Assembly (NCBI RefSeq): GCF_019933235.1
Contig: NZ_CP082945.1
Span: 5,865,501-5,929,500, forward strand
Reading direction: 5' to 3'
Length of the DNA: 64,000 nucleotides
Origin: Streptomyces angustmyceticus
GTDB taxonomy: Bacteria; Actinomycetota; Actinomycetes; Streptomycetales; Streptomycetaceae
The position numbers and the translations under genes are program-made. A model generated the notes under the pieces. It was not told the DNA's origin and ran no database searches. It saw only the letters and a program-made list of their open reading frames with translations. The stretch's first letter is position 1, and every line of letters begins with the position of its first letter. Below are positions 35,209 to 43,732 of the stretch, piece after piece.

Positions 35209-36009
35209 ATGAGCGATGGTGTCATGAAGCGGATGGGGATGATCTTCCGCGCGAAGGCCAACAAGGCCCTGGACCGGGCCGAAGACCCGCGCGAGACCCT
35301 CGACTACTCGTACCAGAAGCAGCTGGAGCTGCTGCAGAAGGTACGCCGCGGCGTCGCCGACGTGGCGACCTCCCGCAAGCGCCTGGAGCTGCAGCTCAAC
35401 CAGCTCCAGGGCCAGTCCGCCAAGCTGGAGGACCAGGGCCGCAAGGCGCTGGCGCTCGGCCGCGAGGACCTGGCCCGCGAGGCGCTGAGCCGGCGCAGCG
35501 CGCTGCAGCAGCAGGTCACCGACCTGGAGACGCAGCACCAGACGCTGCAGGGCGAGGAGGAGAAGCTCACGCTCGCCGCGCAGCGGCTGCAGGCCAAGGT
35601 CGACGCCTTCCGTACGAAGAAGGAGACGATCAAGGCCACCTACACGGCCGCCCAGGCGCAGACCCGGATTGGCGAGGCCTTCTCCGGCATCTCCGAGGAG
35701 ATGGGCGACGTCGGCATGGCCATCCAGCGTGCGGAGGACAAGACCGCACAGCTGCAGGCCAGGGCCGGTGCCCTCGACGAGCTGATGGCCTCCGGCGCGC
35801 TGGACGACCCGTCCGGCATGGCCAAGGACGACATCACCGCCGAGCTGGACCGGCTCTCCGGCGGCAGCGACGTCGAACTGGAGCTGCAGCGGATGAAGGC
35901 CGAGCTCGCGGGCGGTTCCTCGGCCGGACAGCAGGCCATCGAGAGCGGCCAGAACGGCGAGGGGCAGTCCGCCCCGCAGCAGGACCGGCCGCGTTTCGAC
36001 AAGCAGTGA
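35209..36009 (+). CDS. pspA: PspA/IM30 phage-shock protein
   Basis: 266-residue peripheral membrane protein that assembles on stressed membranes. It starts MSDGVMKRMGMIFRAKANKA, an amphipathic membrane-binding helix, followed by a continuous coiled coil (~30-220) rich in Leu, Gln and Glu (LELLQKVRRGVADVATSRKR) and a disordered Gln/Ser-rich tail. ATG at 35209; an ATG at 35224 is a possible alternative. It is followed at 56 bp by pspAA, the usual actinobacterial pair. Confidence 0.95.
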   Translation: MSDGVMKRMGMIFRAKANKALDRAEDPRETLDYSYQKQLELLQKVRRGVADVATSRKRLELQLNQLQGQSAKLEDQGRKALALGREDLAREALSRRSALQQQVTDLETQHQTLQGEEEKLTLAAQRLQAKVDAFRTKKETIKATYTAAQAQTRIGEAFSGISEEMGDVGMAIQRAEDKTAQLQARAGALDELMASGALDDPSGMAKDDITAELDRLSGGSDVELELQRMKAELAGGSSAGQQAIESGQNGEGQSAPQQDRPRFDKQ

Positions 36010-36065
36010 CGACGGGCGGCGGATAGCCTCGCAGGGATCGTCGGACCGGACCAAGGGAGACCGTC

Positions 36066-36344
36066 GTGATCGTACGGATCATGGGGGAGGGCCAGGTGAA
36101 GCTGGACGATGCCCACTTCGCCGAGCTCAACAAGCTGGACGATGAGCTGCTCGCCGAGATGGAGAGCGGCGACGAAGCAGGTTTCCAGCGCACCCTCGGC
36201 GCCCTCCTGGACGCGGTGCGCCGGCTCGGCTCGCCGCTCCCCGACGACGCCCTCGCACCGTCCGAACTCATCCTGCCGTCCCCGGACGCCTCCCTCGAAG
36301 AGGTCCGGGAGATGCTCAGCGACGACGGCCTCATCCCGGGCTGA
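36066..36344 (+). CDS. pspAA: PspA-associated protein PspAA
   Basis: 92 residues. MIVRIMGEGQVKLDD and ELNKLDDELL are characteristic of PspAA, a partner of PspA in actinobacteria. Acidic C-terminal half (LEEVREMLSDDGLIPG). GTG at 36066 with AAGGGAG eight bases before. In operon with pspA and followed by a hairpin. Confidence 0.9.
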   Translation: MIVRIMGEGQVKLDDAHFAELNKLDDELLAEMESGDEAGFQRTLGALLDAVRRLGSPLPDDALAPSELILPSPDASLEEVREMLSDDGLIPG

Positions 36345-36380
36345 GCGCCGGTCCGCTCAGGTCACTCCACTCCAGCGCAC

Positions 36381-36412
36381 AGCGCCCCGGCCCCTCGGCG
36401 GACCGGGGCGCT
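36381..36412 (+). terminator. terminator of pspA-pspAA
   Basis: AGCGCCCCGG and CCGGGGCGCT with a 12-base loop, then ACCGTTT. It ends only 13 bp before the histidine kinase start, so the kinase either starts its own short-leader transcript here or depends on readthrough. Confidence 0.75.
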
Positions 36413-36425
36413 ACCGTTTGCTCTT

Positions 36426-37727
36426 GTGAGCCTCCTCGATCCCCGCCCGGACGCGCCCCGCGCCGGCCGCTTCCAGTGGCACCGGACGCATCCGCTCGCC
36501 TTCGACGCCGTCCTGGCGGTGGCCGTCCTCGTGTGTATCCTGTGCGGCCCGGTGGCCGGTCCGCACGGCCCGCACGCCCCCCGGCTCGGCACCGGCCACC
36601 TGTCCGCCGCGACCGCGGTGCCGGCCGCGCTGGCCTGCGCCGCCCTGGTCCTGCGCCGCCGGCTGCCCCGCACCGTCCTGGCCGTCACCGGCGGCTGCAC
36701 CCTCGTCGAGCTGCTCGCCCGCTCCGGCGACCCCGGCGCCCCCGTGGCCGCCTCCGCGGTGATCGCCCTCTACACCCTGGCCTCGCGCACCGACCGGCCC
36801 ACCACCTGGCGGGTCGGCGCGCTGACCATCGCCCTGCTGACGGCCGCCGCGATGCTCTACGGCCCCCGGCCCTGGTACGCGCAGGAGAACATCGCCCTCT
36901 TCGCCTGGACGGGCATGGCGGCGGCCGCCGGCGACGCGGTCCGCAGCCGCCGGGCCGTCGTCGACGCCATCCGCGAGCGCGCCGAGCGCGCCGAGCGCAC
37001 CCGCGAGGAGGAGGCCCGGCGCCGGGTCGCCGAGGAGCGCCTGCGGATCGCCCGTGAGCTGCACGACGTCGTCGCCCACCACATCGCCCTGGTCAACGTC
37101 CAGGCCGGGGTGGCCTCGCACGTCATGGACAGCCGGCCCGACCAGGCCAAGCAGGCGCTGGCGCACGTCCGGGAGGCGTCCCGTTCGGCGCTGGAGGAAC
37201 TCCGCACCACCGTCGGCCTGTTGCGGCAGTCCGACGACCCCAAGGCGCCGACCGAGCCCGCGCCGGGCCTCGGCGTCCTCGACCAGCTCGTCGACGGGTT
37301 CGTCCGCGCCGGCCTCCCCGTCGACCTGGAGATCCCGCACCCGCCCCGGCAGCTGCCCGCCTCCGTCGACCTCACCGCCTACCGCGTGGTCCAGGAAGCC
37401 CTGACCAACGTCCACAAGCACGCCGGTGAGGGGGCCCGCGCCACGGTGCGGATCCTGCACTCCGACACCGCGCTGACCGTCACCGTCCTGGACGACGGCG
37501 CGGGCCGGGCCGGCATCCCGCGGCAGAAGGGCGGCGACCGGCCGCCCGTGGAGCCGGGCGGGCCCGGCGAGCCGGAGGACAGCGGCGGCGGCCACGGCCT
37601 GATCGGGATGCGCGAGCGGGTCTTCGCCCTGCGCGGCACGGTCGTGACCGGCCCGCGCGCGGCCGGCGGCTTCCAGGTGCGGGTCACCCTTCCGCTGCAG
37701 ACCGCCCGTACGGGGGAGACGACATGA
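36426..37727 (+). CDS. two-component sensor histidine kinase (NarL-partner type)
   Basis: 433 residues. Four to five N-terminal transmembrane helices (~25-165) with little extracytoplasmic sequence imply membrane-intrinsic sensing. A coiled-coil linker (~180-205) leads to the HisKA_3 box with phospho-acceptor His213 (ARELHDVVAHHI). The ATPase domain has VVQEALTNVHKHA (N box) and GHGLIGMRERV (G box), interrupted by a Pro/Gly-rich insert (~362-388). GTG start at 36426. It overlaps the response regulator by four bases (ATGA). Confidence 0.93.
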   Translation: MSLLDPRPDAPRAGRFQWHRTHPLAFDAVLAVAVLVCILCGPVAGPHGPHAPRLGTGHLSAATAVPAALACAALVLRRRLPRTVLAVTGGCTLVELLARSGDPGAPVAASAVIALYTLASRTDRPTTWRVGALTIALLTAAAMLYGPRPWYAQENIALFAWTGMAAAAGDAVRSRRAVVDAIRERAERAERTREEEARRRVAEERLRIARELHDVVAHHIALVNVQAGVASHVMDSRPDQAKQALAHVREASRSALEELRTTVGLLRQSDDPKAPTEPAPGLGVLDQLVDGFVRAGLPVDLEIPHPPRQLPASVDLTAYRVVQEALTNVHKHAGEGARATVRILHSDTALTVTVLDDGAGRAGIPRQKGGDRPPVEPGGPGEPEDSGGGHGLIGMRERVFALRGTVVTGPRAAGGFQVRVTLPLQTARTGETT

Positions 37728-38410
37728 CGATCAAGGTGCTGCTCGCCGACGACCAGGCGCTGCTGCGCAGCGCGTTCCGGGTGCTGGTCGACTCCGAACC
37801 CGACATGCGGGTGGTGGGGGAGGCGTCCGACGGTGCCCGGGCGTACGAGCTGACCCGCGCGCAGCGTCCCGACGTCGTCCTGATGGACATCCGGATGCCC
37901 GGGGTGGACGGCCTGGCGGCCACCCGCATGATCAGCGAGGACCCGGAGCTCACCGACGTCCGGGTGGTCATCCTGACGACCTTCGAGGTCGACGACTATG
38001 TCGTGCAGTCGCTGCGGGCCGGTGCCAGCGGCTTCCTCGGCAAGGGCGCCGAGCCGGACGAGATGCTGGGCGCGATCCGGATCGCGGCGGCCGGCGAGGC
38101 GCTGCTGTCGCCCGTCGCGACCAAGGGCCTGATCGCCAAGTTCCTCGCGCAGGGCGGCAGCACGGCGGAGGGCGGGCCCGGCGGCGCGGGAACCGAGCGG
38201 CTGGCGACGCTGACCGGCCGCGAGCGCGAGGTGCTGACCCTGGTGGCGGGCGGCCTGTCCAACGACGAGATCGCCGAACAGCTCGCGGTCAGCCCGCTCA
38301 CCGTCAAGACGCATGTCAACCGGGCCATGGCCAAGCTGGGCGCCCGCGACCGCGCCCAGCTGGTGGTCATCGCCTACGAATCGGGACTCGTACGCCCACG
38401 GGTGCAGTGA
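37724..38410 (+). CDS. NarL/LuxR-type response regulator
   Basis: 228 residues. Receiver with DD at 9-10, phospho-acceptor Asp55 in VVLMDIRMPG, Thr85 region in ILTTFE and Lys in FLGKGAEP. A Gly-rich linker leads to a LuxR helix-turn-helix (LTGREREVLTLVAGGLSNDE ... SPLTVKTHVNRAMAKL). Translationally coupled to the kinase and followed by an RND permease gene, its probable target. A dyad at 38422-38445 could be its site. Confidence 0.95.
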   Translation: MTIKVLLADDQALLRSAFRVLVDSEPDMRVVGEASDGARAYELTRAQRPDVVLMDIRMPGVDGLAATRMISEDPELTDVRVVILTTFEVDDYVVQSLRAGASGFLGKGAEPDEMLGAIRIAAAGEALLSPVATKGLIAKFLAQGGSTAEGGPGGAGTERLATLTGREREVLTLVAGGLSNDEIAEQLAVSPLTVKTHVNRAMAKLGARDRAQLVVIAYESGLVRPRVQ

Positions 38411-38421
38411 AGGTGGAGCGC

Positions 38422-38445
38422 CCCGTACTCCCAACGCGGTACGGG
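38422..38445. promoter_or_regulatory. dyad CCCGTAC-n10-GTACGGG ahead of the RND permease
   Basis: Perfect 7-bp arms, 12 bp after the response regulator stop and 117 bp before the permease ATG. Could be the regulator's operator or a transcript hairpin that tunes permease expression. Confidence 0.45.
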
Positions 38446-38561
38446 CGGCGGCCGGAAACCGACCTGCGAGCGAGGAAATCCGGCCAGGACATGGCGGAAG
38501 GTGTAGGTGGGCCCGGGAAAGGCCCCGCCGACCGTTTCAGAACAGAAGAGAGACCCCACCC

Positions 38562-41500
38562 ATGTCCTGGCTGTCCCGACTCAGCCTCGTACAACGGGGC
38601 CTGATAGCGCTGATGTCGATCGTGGCGATCGCCTTCGGCGCCATCGCGATCCCGCAGCTCAAGCAGCAGCTCCTGCCGTCCATCGAACTCCCGATGGTGT
38701 CCGTGCTGGCCCCCTACCAGGGCGCCTCCCCGGACGTCGTCGAGAAGCAGGTCATCGAGCCCCTGGAGGACGGCGTCCAGGGCGTCGACGGCATCAAGTC
38801 CGTCACCTCGACGTCGAGCGAGGGCTCGGGCGTCATCATGGCGCAGTTCGACTACGGCAACGACTCCAAGCGCCTGGTCGCCGACGTCCAGCAGGCGGTG
38901 AACCGCGCCCGCGCCAAGCTGCCCAAGGACGTCGACCCGCAGGTGGTGTCCGGCTCGACCGACGACATCCCCACCGTGGTCCTCGCCGTCTCCTCCGACT
39001 CCAAGGACCAGCAGACGCTGGCCGACCAGCTCAACCGCGGCGTCGTGCCGGACCTGAAGAACATCGACGGCGTCAGCCAGGTCACCGTGGACGGCGTCCA
39101 GGACCGGATCGTGGCGGTCACCCCCGACGACAAGAAGCTCGCCGCCGCCGGGCTGAACGCCCAGTCGCTGGGCCAGGCGCTGCAGAACGGCGGGACGTCG
39201 GTGCCCGCGGGATCGTTCTCCGAGGACGGCCGGAGCAAGACCGTCCAGGTCGGCGCCGGTTTCACCTCCGTCGCGCAGATCAAGGACCTGCGGCTCGCCC
39301 CGTCGGCGGGCGGCGCCTCCGCGGGCGGTGACGCCTCCGCGGGCGGCGGCGCGTCCGCCGGCGGTGCCCCCTCCGCCGGCGGCGGTCCGTCTGCGGGCGG
39401 GCGTCCGGGCGGCGCGGTCCGCCTCGGCGATGTCGCCACCGTCAAGGAGGAGCAGGCCACCCCGACCTCCCTGACCCGCACCAACGGCAAGCCCAGCCTC
39501 GCCGTGAACGTGACGATGGACAAGGACGGCAGCGCGGTCGCCATCTCCGACGCCGTCAAGGACAAGCTCTCCACGATCCGTCAGGACCTGGGCAAGGGCA
39601 CCCACGTCACGGTCGCCTCCGACCAGGGCCCGCAGGTCTCCAAGTCGATCGACTCGCTGACCACCGAGGGCCTGCTCGGCCTCGCCATGGCGGTCATCGT
39701 CATCCTGGTCTTCCTGCTCAGCCTGCGCTCCACGCTGGTGACCGCGGTCTCCATCCCGCTCTCGGTCGTCATCACCCTGATCGTGCTGTGGACCGGCGAC
39801 CTCTCCCTCAACATGCTCACCCTCGGCGCGCTGACCATCGCGATCGGCCGCGTCGTCGACGACTCCATCGTCGTCCTGGAGAACATCAAGCGGCACCTGG
39901 GCTACGGCGAGGAGCGCCGCGAGGCCATCCTCAACGCGGTCAAGGAGGTCTCCGGAGCGGTCACCTCCTCCACCCTCACCACGGTCGCGGTCTTCCTCCC
40001 GATCGGGGTGGTCGGCGGCATGGTCGGCGCCCTGTTCGGCTCCTTCTCGGTGACGGTGACCGTCGCCCTGCTCTCCTCCCTGATCGTCTCCCTGACCGTC
40101 GTCCCGGTGCTGTCCTACTGGTTCCTGCGGGCCCCGCGGATCCCCGAGGGCACCACCGCGGACGACCTGCGCCGGGCGGCCGAGGAGAAGGAGGCCAAGA
40201 GCCCCCTCCAGCGCTTCTACGTCCCGGTCCTGCGGTTCGCCACCCGCCGCCGGCTCACCAGCCTGGGCATCGCCGTGGTGATCCTCCTCGGCACCTTCGC
40301 CATGGGCCCCCTGCTCAAGACCAACTTCCTCGACCAGGGCGCCCAGGACACCCTCACCCTCAAGCAGGAGCTCAAGCCCGGCACCAGCCTGGGCGCGGCC
40401 GACAAGCAGGCCGAGCGGGTCGAGAAGGTGCTCGCGGCCAACGACGACATCGCCGACTACCAGGTCACCGTCGGCTCCTCCGGCTTCATGGCGGCCTTCG
40501 GCGGCGGCACCGGCGCCAACCAGGCCTCCTACCAGCTCAAGCTGAAGGACTCCGCGGACTCCGACAAGGTCACCGACGCGCTGCGCGCCGACCTCGACAA
40601 GCTCGGCAAGTCCATCGGCGACACCAGCTTCGCCACCGGCGGCGGCTTCGGCAGCCAGGACCTGAGCGTGGTCGTCAAGGCCGGTGACGCCGGTGTCCTG
40701 AAGACGGCCAGTGAGCAGGTCCGCAAGACCGTCGCCGGCCTCGACGACGTCACCGACGTCCAGAGCGACCTCTCCCAGAGCGTCCCCCGGATCTCCGTGA
40801 AGCCCAACGCCAAGGCGGCCGCGGCCGGTTACGACCAGGCTTCGCTCGGCGCGGCGGTGACCCAGGCGGTCCGCGGCACCACCAGCGGCAAGGCCGTCCT
40901 GGGCGACACCGAGCGGGACATCGTCGTCAAGTCGGCCCACCCGGCCACCACCGAGGACGAGCTGAAGAACCTGACCGTCCCGACCCCGTCCGGCCCGGCG
41001 AAGCTCAGCAGCCTGGCCACCGTGCGGACCGTCCCCGGCCCGGTCCAGATGACCCGGATCGACGGCGCCCGCTCGGCGACCATCACCGCCAAGCCGACCG
41101 GCGACAACACCGGCGCGGTCAGCACCCAGCTGCAGCAGAAGATCGACGCGCTGAAGCTGCCGGACGGCGCCACCGCCACGATCGGCGGCGTCTCCCAGGA
41201 CCAGTCCGACGCGTTCTCCTCGCTCGGCCTGGCGATGCTGGCGGCCATCGCCATCGTCTTCATGCTCCTGGTGGCCACCTTCCGCTCCCTGATCCAGCCG
41301 ATGATCCTCCTCGTCTCGATCCCGTTCGCGGCGACCGGCGCGATCGGCCTGCTGGTCGCCACCGGTACCCCGCTGGGCGTCCCGGCGATGATCGGCATGC
41401 TGATGCTGATCGGCATCGTGGTCACCAACGCCATCGTGCTGATCGACCTCATCAACCAGTACCGCTCGCAGGGTTACGGCGTCGTCGAGGCGGTCGTCGA

Positions 41501-41801
41501 GGGCGGCCGCCACCGCCTCCGCCCCATCCTGATGACGGCACTGGCCACCATCATGGCGCTGCTCCCGATGGCCCTGTCCATCACCGGCGACGGCGGCTTC
41601 ATCTCCCAGCCGCTCGCCGTGGTCGTGATCGGCGGTCTGATCACCTCCACCCTGCTCACCCTCCTCCTCGTCCCGACGCTCTACGCGATGATCGAGCTCC
41701 GCAAGGAGCGCCGGGCCGAGAAGAAGGCGGCGAAGCGCTCCGGCAAGAACGGCCCGCAGACCGAGGAGAACGACCGCGCCCCGGAGCCGGCCGGCGTCTG
41801 A
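38562..41801 (+). CDS. RND family efflux permease (AcrB/MMPL-like)
   Basis: 1079-residue inner-membrane proton-driven exporter. The N-terminus (MSWLSRLSLVQRGLIALMSI) is the first membrane helix, followed by the porter-domain motif QLLPSIELPMVSVLAPYQGASPDVVE in outline. Helices cluster at ~370-560 and ~880-1050; GALTIAIGRVVDDSIVVLEN carries the proton-relay Asp pair. A Ser/Ala/Gly repeat insert lies at residues ~247-283. No membrane-fusion protein or outer-membrane factor gene is near, as expected for a Gram-positive. Expressed after a two-component pair that likely controls it. Substrate unknown. Confidence 0.93.
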   Translation: MSWLSRLSLVQRGLIALMSIVAIAFGAIAIPQLKQQLLPSIELPMVSVLAPYQGASPDVVEKQVIEPLEDGVQGVDGIKSVTSTSSEGSGVIMAQFDYGNDSKRLVADVQQAVNRARAKLPKDVDPQVVSGSTDDIPTVVLAVSSDSKDQQTLADQLNRGVVPDLKNIDGVSQVTVDGVQDRIVAVTPDDKKLAAAGLNAQSLGQALQNGGTSVPAGSFSEDGRSKTVQVGAGFTSVAQIKDLRLAPSAGGASAGGDASAGGGASAGGAPSAGGGPSAGGRPGGAVRLGDVATVKEEQATPTSLTRTNGKPSLAVNVTMDKDGSAVAISDAVKDKLSTIRQDLGKGTHVTVASDQGPQVSKSIDSLTTEGLLGLAMAVIVILVFLLSLRSTLVTAVSIPLSVVITLIVLWTGDLSLNMLTLGALTIAIGRVVDDSIVVLENIKRHLGYGEERREAILNAVKEVSGAVTSSTLTTVAVFLPIGVVGGMVGALFGSFSVTVTVALLSSLIVSLTVVPVLSYWFLRAPRIPEGTTADDLRRAAEEKEAKSPLQRFYVPVLRFATRRRLTSLGIAVVILLGTFAMGPLLKTNFLDQGAQDTLTLKQELKPGTSLGAADKQAERVEKVLAANDDIADYQVTVGSSGFMAAFGGGTGANQASYQLKLKDSADSDKVTDALRADLDKLGKSIGDTSFATGGGFGSQDLSVVVKAGDAGVLKTASEQVRKTVAGLDDVTDVQSDLSQSVPRISVKPNAKAAAAGYDQASLGAAVTQAVRGTTSGKAVLGDTERDIVVKSAHPATTEDELKNLTVPTPSGPAKLSSLATVRTVPGPVQMTRIDGARSATITAKPTGDNTGAVSTQLQQKIDALKLPDGATATIGGVSQDQSDAFSSLGLAMLAAIAIVFMLLVATFRSLIQPMILLVSIPFAATGAIGLLVATGTPLGVPAMIGMLMLIGIVVTNAIVLIDLINQYRSQGYGVVEAVVEGGRHRLRPILMTALATIMALLPMALSITGDGGFISQPLAVVVIGGLITSTLLTLLLVPTLYAMIELRKERRAEKKAAKRSGKNGPQTEENDRAPEPAGV
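39302..39412. repeat. degenerate Ser-Ala-Gly-Gly coding repeat in the RND permease
   Basis: About seven in-frame units of the type SAGG followed by one or two residues (GASAGGDASAGGGASAGG and on), encoded by GCCTCCGCGGGCGG-like units. It interrupts the first large periplasmic porter loop. Confidence 0.85.
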
Positions 41802-41831
41802 CACCGACCCGGAGAGATCCCGGAGCAGAAA

Positions 41832-41867
41832 CGATGCCCCCGCAAGCACCCGCTTGCGGGGGCATCG
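41832..41867 (+). terminator. terminator of the RND permease
   Basis: CGATGCCCCCGCAAGC and its exact complement with the loop ACCC, 30 bp after the stop. Confidence 0.9.
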
Positions 41868-41937
41868 TGCCGGGCATCGGACCCTGGGGCGGCCGGACCG
41901 CCCCACGACCGACCACACCGGAAAAAGGGGGGCCGCG

Positions 41938-42051
41938 ATGGGAAAGCACGGTGACGGCAAGGGCGGCGCGGACGGCGACCGGCAGCAGAGCCCGAAGGAA
42001 TCCGACGGCCGGTGGACCAAGCCGGTGACCGACCCGCCGAAGAAGAAGTAG
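41938..42051 (+). CDS. 37-aa charged peptide, candidate imiditide-type precursor
   Basis: A very short hydrophilic peptide with 8 Lys, 2 Arg, 5 Asp and 1 Glu, one Trp (residue 26) and no Cys. It starts MGKHGDGKGG and ends KPVTDPPKKK. Asp-Gly pairs, the most aspartimide-prone sequence, occur at 6-7, 12-13 and 23-24; Asp32 precedes Pro and cannot form an aspartimide. AAGGGGGG lies six bases before the ATG. It stops ten bases before the PIMT homologue gene, whose family is found in aspartimide-forming RiPP clusters. Translation is supported by the ribosome site and spacing; the precursor role is inferred. Confidence 0.7.
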   Translation: MGKHGDGKGGADGDRQQSPKESDGRWTKPVTDPPKKK

Positions 42052-42061
42052 GGGCGGCGCC

Positions 42062-43147
42062 ATGTCCTCGCCGGGCCGGCTGGTGGAAATCCTGCACAAC
42101 AAGGGTGAGTTGCCCCCGGAATGGGCCCCGACGGTCGCCGCCGTCGACCGCGCGCACTTCGTCCCGGACACCTTCGAGGTGGCCGACCGCACGGTCTCCC
42201 GCTCCGCGGACGAGCCCGAGTGGCGCCGGATGGTCTACGCCGACCTGCCCCTGATCACCCAGCACAACGACGGCCGGCGCGCGGCGGACGAGGTGGCCTT
42301 CCCCACCTGCTCGACCTCCATGCCCTCCCTCATGCTGGCGATGGCCGCGGTCGTCCGGGACGGCGACGCGGTCCTGGAGGTCGGCACCGGCACCGGCTAC
42401 CACGCCGCCTGGCTCGCCCACCGCCTCGGCGGGGACCGTACGACCACGATCGAGACCGACAAGGCCCTGCACGACATCGCCCGGGACAACCTCGCCCGGG
42501 CGGGCCTGCACCCCCACACGGAGTGCGGCGACGGCCTGGCGGGCGTCCCCGCGCGGGCCCCCTTCGACCGGATCATCGCGACCTGCACGGTCCGCGACAT
42601 CCCCTACGCCTGGGTGGAACAGACCGCACCGGGCGGCACGATCCTCACCCCATGGGGCTCCTCGTTCCACTCCTACTCGTTCGCGACCCTGACCGTCCAG
42701 GACGGACAGGCAACCGGCCGCTTCTCCGGCCGCCCCGCCTTCATGTGGGCCCGCCAGCAGCGCCGCTCCTACGGCCGCATCCGCGACTGGTACCACGGTG
42801 AGCAGGGCGACCGCGGCACAACCAGCCTCGACCCCCGCGTACTGGAGCAGAACCCGGACGCCCGCTTCGCCGTCGGCCTGCGGGTACGCGACGCCTGGCC
42901 CCTGCTGTGCCCCGCCGACGACGGCAGCGACGAGGCCACCTACTGGCTCTTCGACGACGCCCGCACCTCCTGGGCCACCGTCGAATACGTCCCCGGCCAC
43001 GGCACCTACGAGACCGAACAGCACGGCCCGCGCCGCCTGTGGCACGAGGTGGAATCCGCCTACCGCGCCTGGACCGCCGAGGGCAGCCCCACCCGCGACC
43101 GCTACCGCATCACGGTCACCCCCGACGGCCAGCACGTGTCCCTGTGA
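42062..43147 (+). CDS. PIMT-like O-methyltransferase of the RiPP-associated type
   Basis: 361 residues, much longer than the ~210-residue repair PIMT. The catalytic half has STSMPSLMLAM, the SAM loop VLEVGTGTGYHAAWLA (104-119), the acidic TIETDKALHDIA and FDRIIATCTV. The C-terminal ~145 residues end with LWHEVESAYRAWTAEGSPTR and DRYRITVTPDGQHVSL, a tail I recall as characteristic of PIMT homologues in graspetide, lasso peptide, lanthipeptide and imiditide clusters. These enzymes methylate an Asp that then closes to aspartimide. No ATP-grasp, LanB/LanM or lasso cyclase gene is nearby, so a two-gene imiditide locus fits best. Alternative: housekeeping isoaspartyl repair. Confidence 0.85.
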   Translation: MSSPGRLVEILHNKGELPPEWAPTVAAVDRAHFVPDTFEVADRTVSRSADEPEWRRMVYADLPLITQHNDGRRAADEVAFPTCSTSMPSLMLAMAAVVRDGDAVLEVGTGTGYHAAWLAHRLGGDRTTTIETDKALHDIARDNLARAGLHPHTECGDGLAGVPARAPFDRIIATCTVRDIPYAWVEQTAPGGTILTPWGSSFHSYSFATLTVQDGQATGRFSGRPAFMWARQQRRSYGRIRDWYHGEQGDRGTTSLDPRVLEQNPDARFAVGLRVRDAWPLLCPADDGSDEATYWLFDDARTSWATVEYVPGHGTYETEQHGPRRLWHEVESAYRAWTAEGSPTRDRYRITVTPDGQHVSL

Positions 43148-43246
43148 CGGCCCGCGCGGTACGCGTTCGGCGGCACATCTCTCGCCGATCTCCGCGGACG
43201 GTGGTTACGTGACCTGTGCCGTCCGACCGACGAAAGGTGAGCGAGC

Positions 43247-43687
43247 GTGCCGTCCGTCCCACGCCGCAAGGCCGCCCCCGTGGCCGCCGCCGCACTCGCC
43301 TGCGCACTGACCTGCGCGGCCGCCCCGCCCGCCGCATCGAGCGACGTCCGCGTCCGCGTCGCCGTCACCGGCGGCCCCTACACCGCCAGCGTGGGACTCG
43401 TCATCACCGGCCCCCGCACACTCCTCGGCGGCTACTACTGCGCCGCCGACGGCCTCGCCCCCACCCCCCTCACCGCCCTGGTCGACGCCGACGAGCAGTA
43501 CGGACTGGGCGGCGTACAGGCCCGCTGGGACGCGTCCACCCAGGACTTCGTCGTCACCCGTATCCACGGCGACGCCGCCGACGGCAAGAAAAAGTGGAAC
43601 GCCTACATCAACGAGGAAAAAATCAAAAAGGGCCCCTGCCACACCCCCATCAAGGGCGGCGACAAAATCCGCTGGACCCTGGAGTAA
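43247..43687 (+). CDS. secreted small protein with DUF4430-like domain
   Basis: 146 residues. A Sec signal peptide is clear: basic MPSVPRRKAAP, hydrophobic VAAAALACALTCAAA and a likely cleavage near AASS (~32). The mature part has two Cys (GGYYCAADG, KGPCHTPI) that may form a disulfide. The C-terminal KKKWNAYINEEKIKKGPC ... GGDKIRWTLE resembles the end of DUF4430/transcobalamin-like domains. GTG at 43247 with AAAGGTGA upstream. It lies 99 bp after the PIMT gene, so a link with the RiPP locus is possible but unproven. Confidence 0.75.
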   Translation: MPSVPRRKAAPVAAAALACALTCAAAPPAASSDVRVRVAVTGGPYTASVGLVITGPRTLLGGYYCAADGLAPTPLTALVDADEQYGLGGVQARWDASTQDFVVTRIHGDAADGKKKWNAYINEEKIKKGPCHTPIKGGDKIRWTLE

Positions 43688-43732
43688 CCCAAAAGCGATG
43701 GCCCGCCCCCACCCACCTGATCCTCACCCACC

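Noticed and set aside
34297..36054. Extension of the DUF3043 frame to 36054
   Set aside because: The upstream part is antisense to pspA and lacks family similarity; the GTG at 34893 gives the family start.
41854..42051. Longer 65-codon form of the candidate precursor peptide
   Set aside because: The upstream GTG-type start lies within the permease terminator hairpin and has no ribosome site; the ATG at 41938 has one.
42062..43147. Ordinary repair PIMT (pcm)
   Set aside because: The protein is ~150 residues longer than repair enzymes and has the RiPP-type tail, with a short charged ORF immediately upstream. Repair remains the fallback interpretation.
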